Made by a program: the position numbers and the translations under genes
From: Nereida sp. MMG025
GTDB lineage: Bacteria; Pseudomonadota; Alphaproteobacteria; Rhodobacterales; Rhodobacteraceae
Direction of reading: 5' to 3'
Length of the DNA stretch: 64,000 bases
NCBI RefSeq assembly: GCF_021654165.1
Contig: NZ_JAKFZN010000001.1
Coordinates: 186,001-250,000 of the forward strand
In this document: piece by piece, positions 47,098-55,768 of the stretch
How the letters are laid out: each line of letters begins with the position of its first letter
Position numbering within the stretch: position 1 is the stretch's first letter
The notes under the pieces: generated by a model
The model's input: the letters and a program-made list of their open reading frames with translations, nothing else
Database searches by the model: none
What the model was told of the DNA's origin: nothing

Positions 47098-50000
47098 AAC
47101 AACAAGGGCACTTCGTGCGCTTTGAGGGACAGGCGTGCAGCTTCGTAAGCTGCAACACCATCTGCGCTGGCCAACTCGGGGAACAGGGCAAAGAGTTCAC
47201 GGCGCGCTTCGCCGTCCAGCCCCGCTATGGACAGATCACCGGGCTGGAAGCTTTCGCTCCATGTGCCGTCCGACAAAACAACCTCGTGGCGTGCGAACAT
47301 AATGTGGATATATGTCACCTCTGCCGCATCAGCGACGTCAACGCCATCAAGACAGGTAAGGTGCTTGGCCGCGACAAGAACTTCTGCCTCACCAAACCAC
47401 ATTTCGGCACTATGCGCGCTGATCAGCATGCGGTGCTGTGGAGAGACCAGCATATCGCGTTCTGGCACGCCATTGCCCAAGGCACCCGTGCGGATACGAA
47501 TTGGCATAAGAGCTTCATTTTCCGTCAGACCGTTTGCATCCACATGCTTTTGCCCGACCCATTGCACGGGTTGGAACCCGTGATCGCGGGTCAGCACCTT
47601 GTCGCCGGGCAAAATGTTTTCCACCGCAATCTGACCGCGCATCGTGGCAATTCGGGTGCCAGGTGTGAAGCACGGCACAAAGTTTTCAATATTGGTAAAA
47701 TCCAACGTGCCTGTTTGTGCGCCTGTGTCGTCAAAATAGGTGACCGTTCCGTCAAACCCATTGCCATCACTGTCCGTAGATTTGGTGATCGCGTAGCTGC
47801 CACCAACGGCGACAGAGCCTGTCAGATCAAGCGTATCATCATCATTGCCGCCATCGCCGCCATCAACGATATCACCCTCGCCCGCAAAAATCAGATCGGC
47901 GTCATCGCCACCAAAAATCTGATCACTGCCCGCGCCACCAAAGATCTCGTCCGCACCAGCGCCGCCCGAAAGTGTGTTGCTGCCGATATTGCCAGTGATG
48001 CGGTCGTCACCCGCACCACCATCAATGGAGTCGTTGCCTGCGCCCGCAAAAATCGTATCGCTGCCCGCCCCACCAAGGGCTGTATCATCACCAGACCCAA
48101 GCGACGTTGTTATGCCACCTGTCACAGCTGAGGCGTCGAAATTGTCGTCCTCGGATGTCAGAATGGTGAGTTCGATTTCTGAAAACTCACCCGAAGCCGG
48201 GCCTGTCTGGTAGGAATACGTGCCATCTTCTGCATTATTCAGAACGACATCAACGCCGTCAGTCAGATTTGAGGAAAAGACAAGGCGATCGGTTTCCGAT
48301 ACATCTTCCCCCCCGACAATGGTATCGTTGCCATGCCCGTCTTCGATATTGAATGTGTCGGATCCCGAACCGCCATCAAGCGTGTCGTCACCAATCCCAC
48401 CCGTTAGAATATCGTTTCCGTCTTGGCCGTAGACCTCATCATCGCCAGCACCTGACGAGATGACATCCACACCTGCACCAGCAAAAATCAGGTCATCATC
48501 ATCTTGGGCACCAGCAAGGATCGCATCCCCCGCATCGACCAAATCACCTTCAGGATCCCCCGTGTATGCGGCATCAATGATATCGTCGCCTGCAGTGCCA
48601 GAGATTGTACCATCCTGATCTGTAATGATGACATCTTCGATATTGCTAAAGGTCAGCGTCGACCCATCGTTGAAGTTAACGGTACCGTTTTCGGGGTTGA
48701 GATCATAATCAATGCTCGCGACGCCTTCGACGTAAAGTACATCAAGGTCGTTTCCGCCCTCGCCGCCATCAACGGTATCGCCGCCGTTTGCATAAATGGC
48801 ATCCGCGTCATCGCCACCCACCAGAGTGTCGTCGCCTGTCCCACTTGTCAGCGTATCATCGCCTGTGCCGCCATCCAGAAGGTTGGCATCACCGCCGACG
48901 ACAGTGATCGTATCGTTGCCATCCTCACCATAAAGCGAGTCGTTCGAACCGCTGTCTGTTTCGGACGACGTGATTGTGTCGTTACCTGTGCCGCCGAAAA
49001 TAGTGTCGTCGTCGCCTTGGCTGTTTTCTTCGCCCGCTTCGATGGTATCGTTGCCGCTGCCGCCGTCAATAATGTCACTGCGGTCAGCACCGTCGATGGT
49101 GTCATCCCCTGCACCACCAAAGATGCTCGAAACACCTGCACCGTCCGAGGCGTTGCCAGTAATGGTATCATTGCCGTCATCGCCAAAAACGGTTGAGCCC
49201 GAACCAACGCCCGTGAACACATCATCACCGTCATTGCCGCTCAGGGTCATGCCATCACTGCCACCCTGAACGTCAAAGACGTCATCTTGCTGCGTGCCTT
49301 CGATGGACTCAATCTCGGCGAAATCACCTGACCCCAGTTCACCTGCGAAGGTATAGGACCCTGTCTCGCTGCCACTTGTCGTCACGCTCACGCCATCGGG
49401 GCCGTTATCATCGAGGAATGTGAGCGTATCGACATCCAGATCATCTGTGTCTTCGCCACCGGTAATGGTATCGGTCCCACCCGTGCTGCGCACAGTCAGA
49501 CTATCGTCCCCCGTGCCGCCGATCAGCGTGTCATCGCCTGCACCACCTATGATCGTATCGTTGTCTGCGCCACCGTCGAGGATATCCCCCGCACCTGCAA
49601 AGCCGCCAGCGGACATATAATCGTCGCCATCGCCGCCATAAACTTCGTCAGAGCCGATGGACGAACCGATCGAGTCGTTGCCAGCACCGCCATAAACGGT
49701 GTCGTTGCCCGAACCCGAATAGATCGTGTCGTTGCCGTCATCACCAAAGAGCGTGTCCGACCCGACATCGCCGGAAAGAACATCGTCACCGGCGCCGCCA
49801 TAGACTTCATCATCGCCCGCACCAGCAAACACCCTGTCGTTGCCGTCGCCAGCGAGGATCAGGTCATCATTCGTGTCTGCACCCGCAAGGATTTGATCAT
49901 TGCCGTCGACAACATCACCATCGGGGTCGCCCGTATAGCCAACGTCAATCACATCATCGCCTGCGGTCCCACTTACGGTCCCGTCGCGTTCGGTGACCAC

Positions 50001-53000
50001 CACATTCTCGATTTCCGAGAACGTCATGGTCGTTCCATCATTGAAGTAAACGGTGCCCGCTTCGGGGTTGCCATTCACATAATCAATGTAATCAACGTCT
50101 TGCACGACCAATGTGTCATTGTCGTCTGTGCTTTCGCCGCCTGTGACCGTATCAAATGATCCTGCATAGAAGGTATCGGTCCCGTCGCCGCCAGACATGT
50201 TATCTGCCGCTTCATCATCGACAAACCCATCGCTGAGCGAGAAGGTCAGATCCCCAATACCCACACCACCCGAAGCCGGTGCATCCGGACCAGGCTCGTG
50301 AATAATTTGCAGGCTCACGATCGGTGCCGAGATGTTTACCGTAATCTGGTTGTCAATGTTGTCGCCCGCATCGCCATCACCCTCGATGGAATTGCCGTTA
50401 ACCGTTTGATGGGTCAGGCCACTGAATGTGACAGGCACTTGATTGCCGTTGGCATCCAAAGCGACGATTGTGATCTGGTCGTCATAGGGGATGCTGAGGT
50501 TCTCTTCGACACCATAAATCAAGAAACTGATGTCCTGGACAGGCTCATCAAACTCAATCAGTGTCGGGTTGGCTTGCGTAACGCTTCCGCCAGGGCGATA
50601 GCTGTCTTCTGGAAAAAATGAAGAGCTGATACCACCATTACCCGTGATCGTAATGTCGATATCGGTCGTGCCATCATTCACGGTCACCGTGCCGTCGCCA
50701 GAGGTCAGTGAAACATTCGACCAATCCAGCGTCGCAGACGTTGGCGCCGCATCAGGCCCCATACCGCCGTAGATAATGTCGTCACCGTCGCCACCGTTCA
50801 AATTGTCGGCGTCTGTGCCACCTGCAATCAGGTCATCGCCTGTTCCTGCAAAGACCTGGTCAATTCCCGACCCACCATCAATCGAGTTGTTGCCTGATGA
50901 AACGGAAATTTGATCATTGTCGGTGCCACCAAGAAGCGTGTCATTGCCTTCATCGCCAATCAGTACGTCATTGCCAGCGCCGCCCATGACCAGATCATCG
51001 CCTGCATCGCCATCGACGTAATCATCGCCATCTTCACCATAAAGCGTGTCGTTGCCAGCCTGACCAAATAGACTGTCGTTGCCTTCTGCACCATCCAGCG
51101 TATCATCGCCATCGCCGCCAAAGAGCGTATCATCCCCTTCTTCGCCGCCAAGAAAATCGTTACCCGTGCCGCCTGACAGGTCATCATTGCCAACGCCTGA
51201 CCAGATTGTGTCGTTGCCGTCGCCGCCCAGGATCGAGTCGCTGCCAGACTGGCCGAAAATCAGGTCATTGCCAGCGCCACCGTCGATTGTATCGTCGCCC
51301 GTTTCCTCAACAGCGGCAGCAACCTCGGCCACGTCAATCGACGTGTCGTTGGTTGAAACGATGACAACATTGTCGATCGCATAGCTTTCATCGGTGGCGT
51401 CCTGATCGAGCGTCGAGCCGAAGCCAAGTTCAAACTCGGACGGGGCATTTTCCATCTCGATGCGCACGCGGAACGACTGATCCCACGTCCAATTAGCACC
51501 CGAATTCCAGAAACCTTGCTCGGCTGATGGCCCTTGGGGGGTGAAGGTGATGGTATAGTCAGTACCGCCAACGGTGACAGTATTTGTCCCGCCAGGGTTG
51601 TTGTTTCCGGTCGCAAAAGTGCGCGTGTCGATGGCTTGTCCATCAATGAAAATGATGAAGTCTTCGCTATCCCAACTGTCAATCTGATGAAAATCAAACT
51701 CGATCACCGCATCATCAAAAGTAGGATCAAGCTGGAAGGTTTTGCTGAGTTCAACATCTGTCGCGGATACCGTGCCTTCGACCAAACCAAGCACTTCGGT
51801 ATAGCCCGCTTCGGTGTCATTGGTCGTATTGTTCGACCAGCCCGTTGCACCGCCTTCGAAATCCTCATTTGCCGAAACAGACGTTTCGCCGTCGCCATAG
51901 ATCACATCATCGTCTGCACCGCCCGAGATGGAATCGTTGTCATCACCACCGATGATATAGTCATTGCCCGTGCCACCAGTGAGGATGTCTTGACCCTCTT
52001 GGCCGTAAATCTCATCAGACCCTGCACCGCCGTCGATTTCGTCGCCGTCGCCTATATCATCAAGAACGGTGTCAAAGTGCACATCGGTAATCCAAAGCGC
52101 TTGGCCGCCTGTTCCCGCATTGTCGTAGTCGATCGACAAGCTTTGAATAGGTCCGGCGATTTCGACCAGAACCGACCCACCTGAGCTGGCTTGGGTATCA
52201 TTGCCCGCCCCATCAATGGTCGAATTACCGTTAATAAGGGTTTCATCGCCCGCGATAGAAAACGTGACCAGCGCGGGCAGACCGTCCACGCCGATGGCTG
52301 TCACGGTGACCAAATCATCCCAGGACTGCTGATCGATGTCATTGATTCGGAACTGGACGTTTTCGACACCATAGCCAAAACCGCTTTCTGGATCGGTTTG
52401 AAATTCCATGTTGATGGTCGTCGTGTCAGACACGCCCGCCCCACCGTTGCCGGCACCATTCAAGCTTAGGGATGAATTGGTGTCGATGTTTGTTTCCGGT
52501 GCGTAGTTCAACGAATTGTCGATGACCGCACCCGTCAGGCCACCATCATTTATGATATCGACAATAACATTGACCGAGCCTGTGTTCTGAACAAACCCGC
52601 CAGAAATATCGGTGCCACCGCTGCCCTGCGCTGTCCAATCCAGAAATTCGCTTTGCTGCGCTGCGGGGCTTTGCACTGTGTCGCCATAAAGAATGTCGCT
52701 GCCATCGTTGCCTTCGATGGAGTCGCTTCCACCGCCGCCGTAAACGATATCGTCGCCTTCGCCAGCACTGACTGTGTCGCTGCCTTGGCCTGCGTTAATG
52801 ACGTCTTCATTGGATCCCGCCACATTATCAAGCGCATCAACTTCTTCGCCCTGCCCGTCGGTATAAGAGCCTGCAACGATTGTATCGTCCCCACCTGTCC
52901 CATCAACGATGTCGTTGGGCGCAGCTGTGGGCGTGAATGCAACGGTTGCGCCTGCGGTGCCAGCTGTTGGTGCAGTTTCGGTCAAATCACCGTTCGCGTC

Positions 53001-53498
53001 GCGCTGGATTGATGTTCCGTTGACCACACTTGTGTCGATGGTTTCTGTGCCCAGATCGGTTGTTCCGGGAAATCCGGTTGGCAAGGCCGGGTTGGCCGGG
53101 TCGCCGTAAGCGATCGCCACGTATTCACCCGTGTTTGTGTCCAGCAGATAGAGCGTTTCGCGCAGACTGAATTCGCCATCGGGCAGGAAATTTACGCTAT
53201 CGTTGGTTGTCGCCTCGTAGAAATCCGCGGGCAAGGCACCTGTGTATTCGCCGACGATTGTGGCGGTTCCAGCCGCTTCAATCGTATCGCTTGCCCCAAA
53301 GGAATACAGCAAACCACCCGTCGCGGACCAAAGTTCAAGCCCGTCAAGGGACACAGGGCCACCAGAGGCGTTTTGGATTTCGACAAACTCATCGGCCTTG
53401 TTCGCAGTGCCATCATTGTCAATATCGACGGCATTCGTACCGGCGTTATCTGCCATGATCTCACTGATGAACAGCCCGTTTCCGAGGACAAAACCCAT
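47094..53498 (-). CDS. Large RTX calcium-binding protein with N-terminal lamin-tail domain and C-terminal Hint domain
   Basis: 2,134 residues, strongly acidic. GGAGATGCGTA precedes the ATG. Residues about 8-150 resemble a lamin-tail domain (LFISEIMADNAG, DEFVEIQNASGGPVSLDGLE). Several blocks of GGxGxDxIxG calcium repeats follow, broken by two related beta domains near 280-480 and 960-1110 and two copies of a GTxSGTxGDDxID linker. The last 192 residues are a Hint_2 domain beginning CFTPGTRIATMRGQ (Cys codon 47670-47672), with block-B motif LVSPQHRM and the ending WSESFQPGD. I found only one other Cys, also inside the Hint part. There is no N-terminal signal; RTX proteins usually leave by type I secretion, but no exporter gene is in the window. 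Probably surface or extracellular. Confidence 0.9.
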   Translation of the reverse strand: MGFVLGNGLFISEIMADNAGTNAVDIDNDGTANKADEFVEIQNASGGPVSLDGLELWSATGGLLYSFGASDTIEAAGTATIVGEYTGALPADFYEATTNDSVNFLPDGEFSLRETLYLLDTNTGEYVAIAYGDPANPALPTGFPGTTDLGTETIDTSVVNGTSIQRDANGDLTETAPTAGTAGATVAFTPTAAPNDIVDGTGGDDTIVAGSYTDGQGEEVDALDNVAGSNEDVINAGQGSDTVSAGEGDDIVYGGGGSDSIEGNDGSDILYGDTVQSPAAQQSEFLDWTAQGSGGTDISGGFVQNTGSVNVIVDIINDGGLTGAVIDNSLNYAPETNIDTNSSLSLNGAGNGGAGVSDTTTINMEFQTDPESGFGYGVENVQFRINDIDQQSWDDLVTVTAIGVDGLPALVTFSIAGDETLINGNSTIDGAGNDTQASSGGSVLVEIAGPIQSLSIDYDNAGTGGQALWITDVHFDTVLDDIGDGDEIDGGAGSDEIYGQEGQDILTGGTGNDYIIGGDDNDSISGGADDDVIYGDGETSVSANEDFEGGATGWSNNTTNDTEAGYTEVLGLVEGTVSATDVELSKTFQLDPTFDDAVIEFDFHQIDSWDSEDFIIFIDGQAIDTRTFATGNNNPGGTNTVTVGGTDYTITFTPQGPSAEQGFWNSGANWTWDQSFRVRIEMENAPSEFELGFGSTLDQDATDESYAIDNVVIVSTNDTSIDVAEVAAAVEETGDDTIDGGAGNDLIFGQSGSDSILGGDGNDTIWSGVGNDDLSGGTGNDFLGGEEGDDTLFGGDGDDTLDGAEGNDSLFGQAGNDTLYGEDGDDYVDGDAGDDLVMGGAGNDVLIGDEGNDTLLGGTDNDQISVSSGNNSIDGGSGIDQVFAGTGDDLIAGGTDADNLNGGDGDDIIYGGMGPDAAPTSATLDWSNVSLTSGDGTVTVNDGTTDIDITITGNGGISSSFFPEDSYRPGGSVTQANPTLIEFDEPVQDISFLIYGVEENLSIPYDDQITIVALDANGNQVPVTFSGLTHQTVNGNSIEGDGDAGDNIDNQITVNISAPIVSLQIIHEPGPDAPASGGVGIGDLTFSLSDGFVDDEAADNMSGGDGTDTFYAGSFDTVTGGESTDDNDTLVVQDVDYIDYVNGNPEAGTVYFNDGTTMTFSEIENVVVTERDGTVSGTAGDDVIDVGYTGDPDGDVVDGNDQILAGADTNDDLILAGDGNDRVFAGAGDDEVYGGAGDDVLSGDVGSDTLFGDDGNDTIYSGSGNDTVYGGAGNDSIGSSIGSDEVYGGDGDDYMSAGGFAGAGDILDGGADNDTIIGGAGDDTLIGGTGDDSLTVRSTGGTDTITGGEDTDDLDVDTLTFLDDNGPDGVSVTTSGSETGSYTFAGELGSGDFAEIESIEGTQQDDVFDVQGGSDGMTLSGNDGDDVFTGVGSGSTVFGDDGNDTITGNASDGAGVSSIFGGAGDDTIDGADRSDIIDGGSGNDTIEAGEENSQGDDDTIFGGTGNDTITSSETDSGSNDSLYGEDGNDTITVVGGDANLLDGGTGDDTLTSGTGDDTLVGGDDADAIYANGGDTVDGGEGGNDLDVLYVEGVASIDYDLNPENGTVNFNDGSTLTFSNIEDVIITDQDGTISGTAGDDIIDAAYTGDPEGDLVDAGDAILAGAQDDDDLIFAGAGVDVISSGAGDDEVYGQDGNDILTGGIGDDTLDGGSGSDTFNIEDGHGNDTIVGGEDVSETDRLVFSSNLTDGVDVVLNNAEDGTYSYQTGPASGEFSEIELTILTSEDDNFDASAVTGGITTSLGSGDDTALGGAGSDTIFAGAGNDSIDGGAGDDRITGNIGSNTLSGGAGADEIFGGAGSDQIFGGDDADLIFAGEGDIVDGGDGGNDDDTLDLTGSVAVGGSYAITKSTDSDGNGFDGTVTYFDDTGAQTGTLDFTNIENFVPCFTPGTRIATMRGQIAVENILPGDKVLTRDHGFQPVQWVGQKHVDANGLTENEALMPIRIRTGALGNGVPERDMLVSPQHRMLISAHSAEMWFGEAEVLVAAKHLTCLDGVDVADAAEVTYIHIMFARHEVVLSDGTWSESFQPGDLSIAGLDGEARRELFALFPELASADGVAAYEAARLSLKAHEVPLLF

Positions 53499-53684
53499 TA
53501 CGCATCTCCAAATCGCGATGTGACTCGGTTTTCGAGCCAGCTAGCGATAAGAGTTAAGCTCGCATAATGGTGAAATGGCGGAGTGATTGTGTCGGCGGCG
53601 TGAAATCGCGTTCCTACCCGTGACACAATCGGGCCGTTGAGGTGCCTTTCGCCCTAAACCAGAAACAATCACTGCCGCGCGTGG
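53499..53684 (-). other. Spacer between the first and second Hint-RTX genes
   Basis: 186 bases. It ends in a good ribosome site (GGAG) for the downstream gene. No hairpin terminator is clear after the upstream gene, so both a separate promoter and read-through are possible. Confidence 0.4.
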
Positions 53685-55541
53685 TTAACTCAGCAACAAC
53701 CGTGCTTCATGGGATTTGACCGACTGGCGCGCAGATCCGTAGTCAACCAGGCCGCTTTCAGTCTCAAGCTCTGGGAAAAGCGAAATGATTTCAGCCCGTT
53801 GATCCGCACCGATCCCTTTCAACGAGTGATCCCCTGGTTGGAAACTTTCGCTCCACAAGCCGTTGCCCAGAACAACCTCATGGTTATCAAACAACATATG
53901 GAAATAGGTCACAGCGTCCGTTTCCACCTGATCAATTCCTGCCTGGTCCGTCATGAATTTTGCAGGCACCAAAACTTCGGGCTCATCAAAAAGAACGCGG
54001 GTTTTTTCGTTGCTCATCAAAATGCGGTGGTTCGGGCTGAACAGAATATCATGTTCGGGCATATTCTCGCCCAGACTGCCTTTTTGCACCAAAATTGGCT
54101 GGAACTGCGGCGCTTGTGCCAGCTTTTTCTTGCCCAAACGGCGTTGGCCGATCCAGCGGATTTCCTGAATACCATTGTCGCGGGTGAACACTTTGTCGCC
54201 TGCGCGCAACGTCTCAATGGCGCGTTCGCCTTGGGGCGTGGCGATCATCGCACCCGTGGTAAAACAGACAATCACCTGTTCGATTTCAGAATACTCAAGT
54301 CGGCGGGTGACGTTGCCGTTTTCATCAAGAAACTCAACGCGCCCGGATTCAGGCCCCGTTTCAATCAGATTGAAGGGCTGGCCGCGTAGGTCCAGCACGT
54401 CAATATCGGATCCGTCTGCATCTTCACCACCGATCACACGGTGATTGCCTGCTTCTTCCACAGTAAACAGATCAGACCCAAAACCGCCCTCGGCCAAGTC
54501 ATTGTCGGGACCAAGGCCAATGGTGTCTTGTCCATCGCCGCCGCGCAGCGTGTCATCGCCTTGGCCACCTGACAGGCTGTCGTTGCCTGTGCCACCGTCC
54601 AAAAGGTCCTGACCCTGCCCGCCGAACAAGCTGTCATCATCGGCACCACCAAACAGGCGGTCGTCGCCGTCGCCGCCATCGAGCGTATCCTGACCGCCCT
54701 GTCCGAAAATGGTATCCTGCCCCGTGCCGCCAAAGATACTGTCATCGCCGGCGGGAACGACCTCGACCACCTCATCGTCAATCACAGACCCATTGAGCGT
54801 GAAGCCCGATGGCGTGGAGCGTGCCTCAAGGGTGAATTCGATGCTGGAGCGATCTTCAAACCGCGCGGAAAACCATGCGTCTTGGTCGTTGGGGCTGTTG
54901 GCTTGTGTCCCCGATGCGGTGATCGCGCCGTTTTGTTCCGTTACGGACAGCGACGTATTGGAATCCGTGCCGAATGTACCAAAGCTATTTGAATCGATGG
55001 TGACGCTTTCCTGATCACCCGGTCTATTGCGGTCCAGATCACCAAAGGTGGCCACGGAATTGAGGGAAACAGATTGCCCCGTCGCTTGGTTGAAAAACTC
55101 CAACCGAAAGCGCGCGGTTTCACCAGCTGGCAGGCGCACAGCATTGTTGATTAAAATCTCGCTGCCCGTCCCGCCAGTAATATCGACCCGCAAGTTTGGA
55201 TCGGATTTTTCCAACAGAACCAGACGCCCCGCAACAACGGTTCCGTCATCCAGCGTTGCAATGTTTTGATAGGTAACGCTATCGCCCACCACGGCATTGT
55301 TGCCTGAAGATGTATCGTTGGTGGCATTGGAATTGCGTAGGCTGAGCGGTGTTGCGTTGTTGCCGGGGCTCGTGCCCACACCCTCATCTCCATAGATGAT
55401 GTCGTCACCACCCCCGCCATCAATGCTGTCATCGTCGCCTTCACCGCTGATCAAATCCTGACCATTCAGACCAAGAATGGTGTCTTGATCATTGGTGCCT
55501 TGAAGCGTGTCGTTGTTGCTGGTGCCTGTGATGTCGGCCAT
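53685..55541 (-). CDS. RTX calcium-binding protein with C-terminal Hint domain (short form)
   Basis: 618 residues from the ATG at 55541, which has GGGGG about 8 bases upstream; an ATG nine codons earlier has none. Order: a short RTX block (about 5-50), a beta domain (about 70-260), a second RTX block (about 270-370), a pre-Hint beta module (about 375-424) and a 193-residue Hint_2 domain starting CFTTGAMIATPQGE (Cys codon 54264-54266) with block-B motif LFSPNHRI. I can find no other Cys in the protein. It is the simplest of the three paralogues. Export and function are inferred as for its neighbours. Confidence 0.9.
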   Translation of the reverse strand: MADITGTSNNDTLQGTNDQDTILGLNGQDLISGEGDDDSIDGGGGDDIIYGDEGVGTSPGNNATPLSLRNSNATNDTSSGNNAVVGDSVTYQNIATLDDGTVVAGRLVLLEKSDPNLRVDITGGTGSEILINNAVRLPAGETARFRLEFFNQATGQSVSLNSVATFGDLDRNRPGDQESVTIDSNSFGTFGTDSNTSLSVTEQNGAITASGTQANSPNDQDAWFSARFEDRSSIEFTLEARSTPSGFTLNGSVIDDEVVEVVPAGDDSIFGGTGQDTIFGQGGQDTLDGGDGDDRLFGGADDDSLFGGQGQDLLDGGTGNDSLSGGQGDDTLRGGDGQDTIGLGPDNDLAEGGFGSDLFTVEEAGNHRVIGGEDADGSDIDVLDLRGQPFNLIETGPESGRVEFLDENGNVTRRLEYSEIEQVIVCFTTGAMIATPQGERAIETLRAGDKVFTRDNGIQEIRWIGQRRLGKKKLAQAPQFQPILVQKGSLGENMPEHDILFSPNHRILMSNEKTRVLFDEPEVLVPAKFMTDQAGIDQVETDAVTYFHMLFDNHEVVLGNGLWSESFQPGDHSLKGIGADQRAEIISLFPELETESGLVDYGSARQSVKSHEARLLLS

Positions 55542-55768
55542 TCGTCCATCCCCCAAGATGTTCGACATAACTATACGGGAGAGTGGATCATCCGTGCAAA
55601 TTTACCTTTGCATCTGCAGCATACATGCCCAACTTTGGGCATATTTCCCCGAAAATGCGGAAAGAGCCTGTGCCGCAGCGCAACAATAATGCGCAGGATA
55701 TCGGGACTGTTTATGGAATGGAAAAGGGCGGCCCAACCAGGCCGCCCCTTTTTTTGATAGATTCGGAT
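55542..55768 (-). other. Spacer between the second and third Hint-RTX genes
   Basis: 227 bases. It contains the terminator of the upstream (third) gene near its right end, so the second gene must have its own promoter in the remaining stretch of about 180 bases. No RNA gene is seen. Confidence 0.5.
55722..55755 (-). terminator. Terminator after the third Hint-RTX gene
   Basis: GGGCGGCC/GGCCGCCC, eight base pairs with a 6-base loop, flanked by AAAA on one side and a run of T on the other. It can work in both directions; on the minus strand it ends the large RTX transcript 14 bases after the stop codon. Confidence 0.85.
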
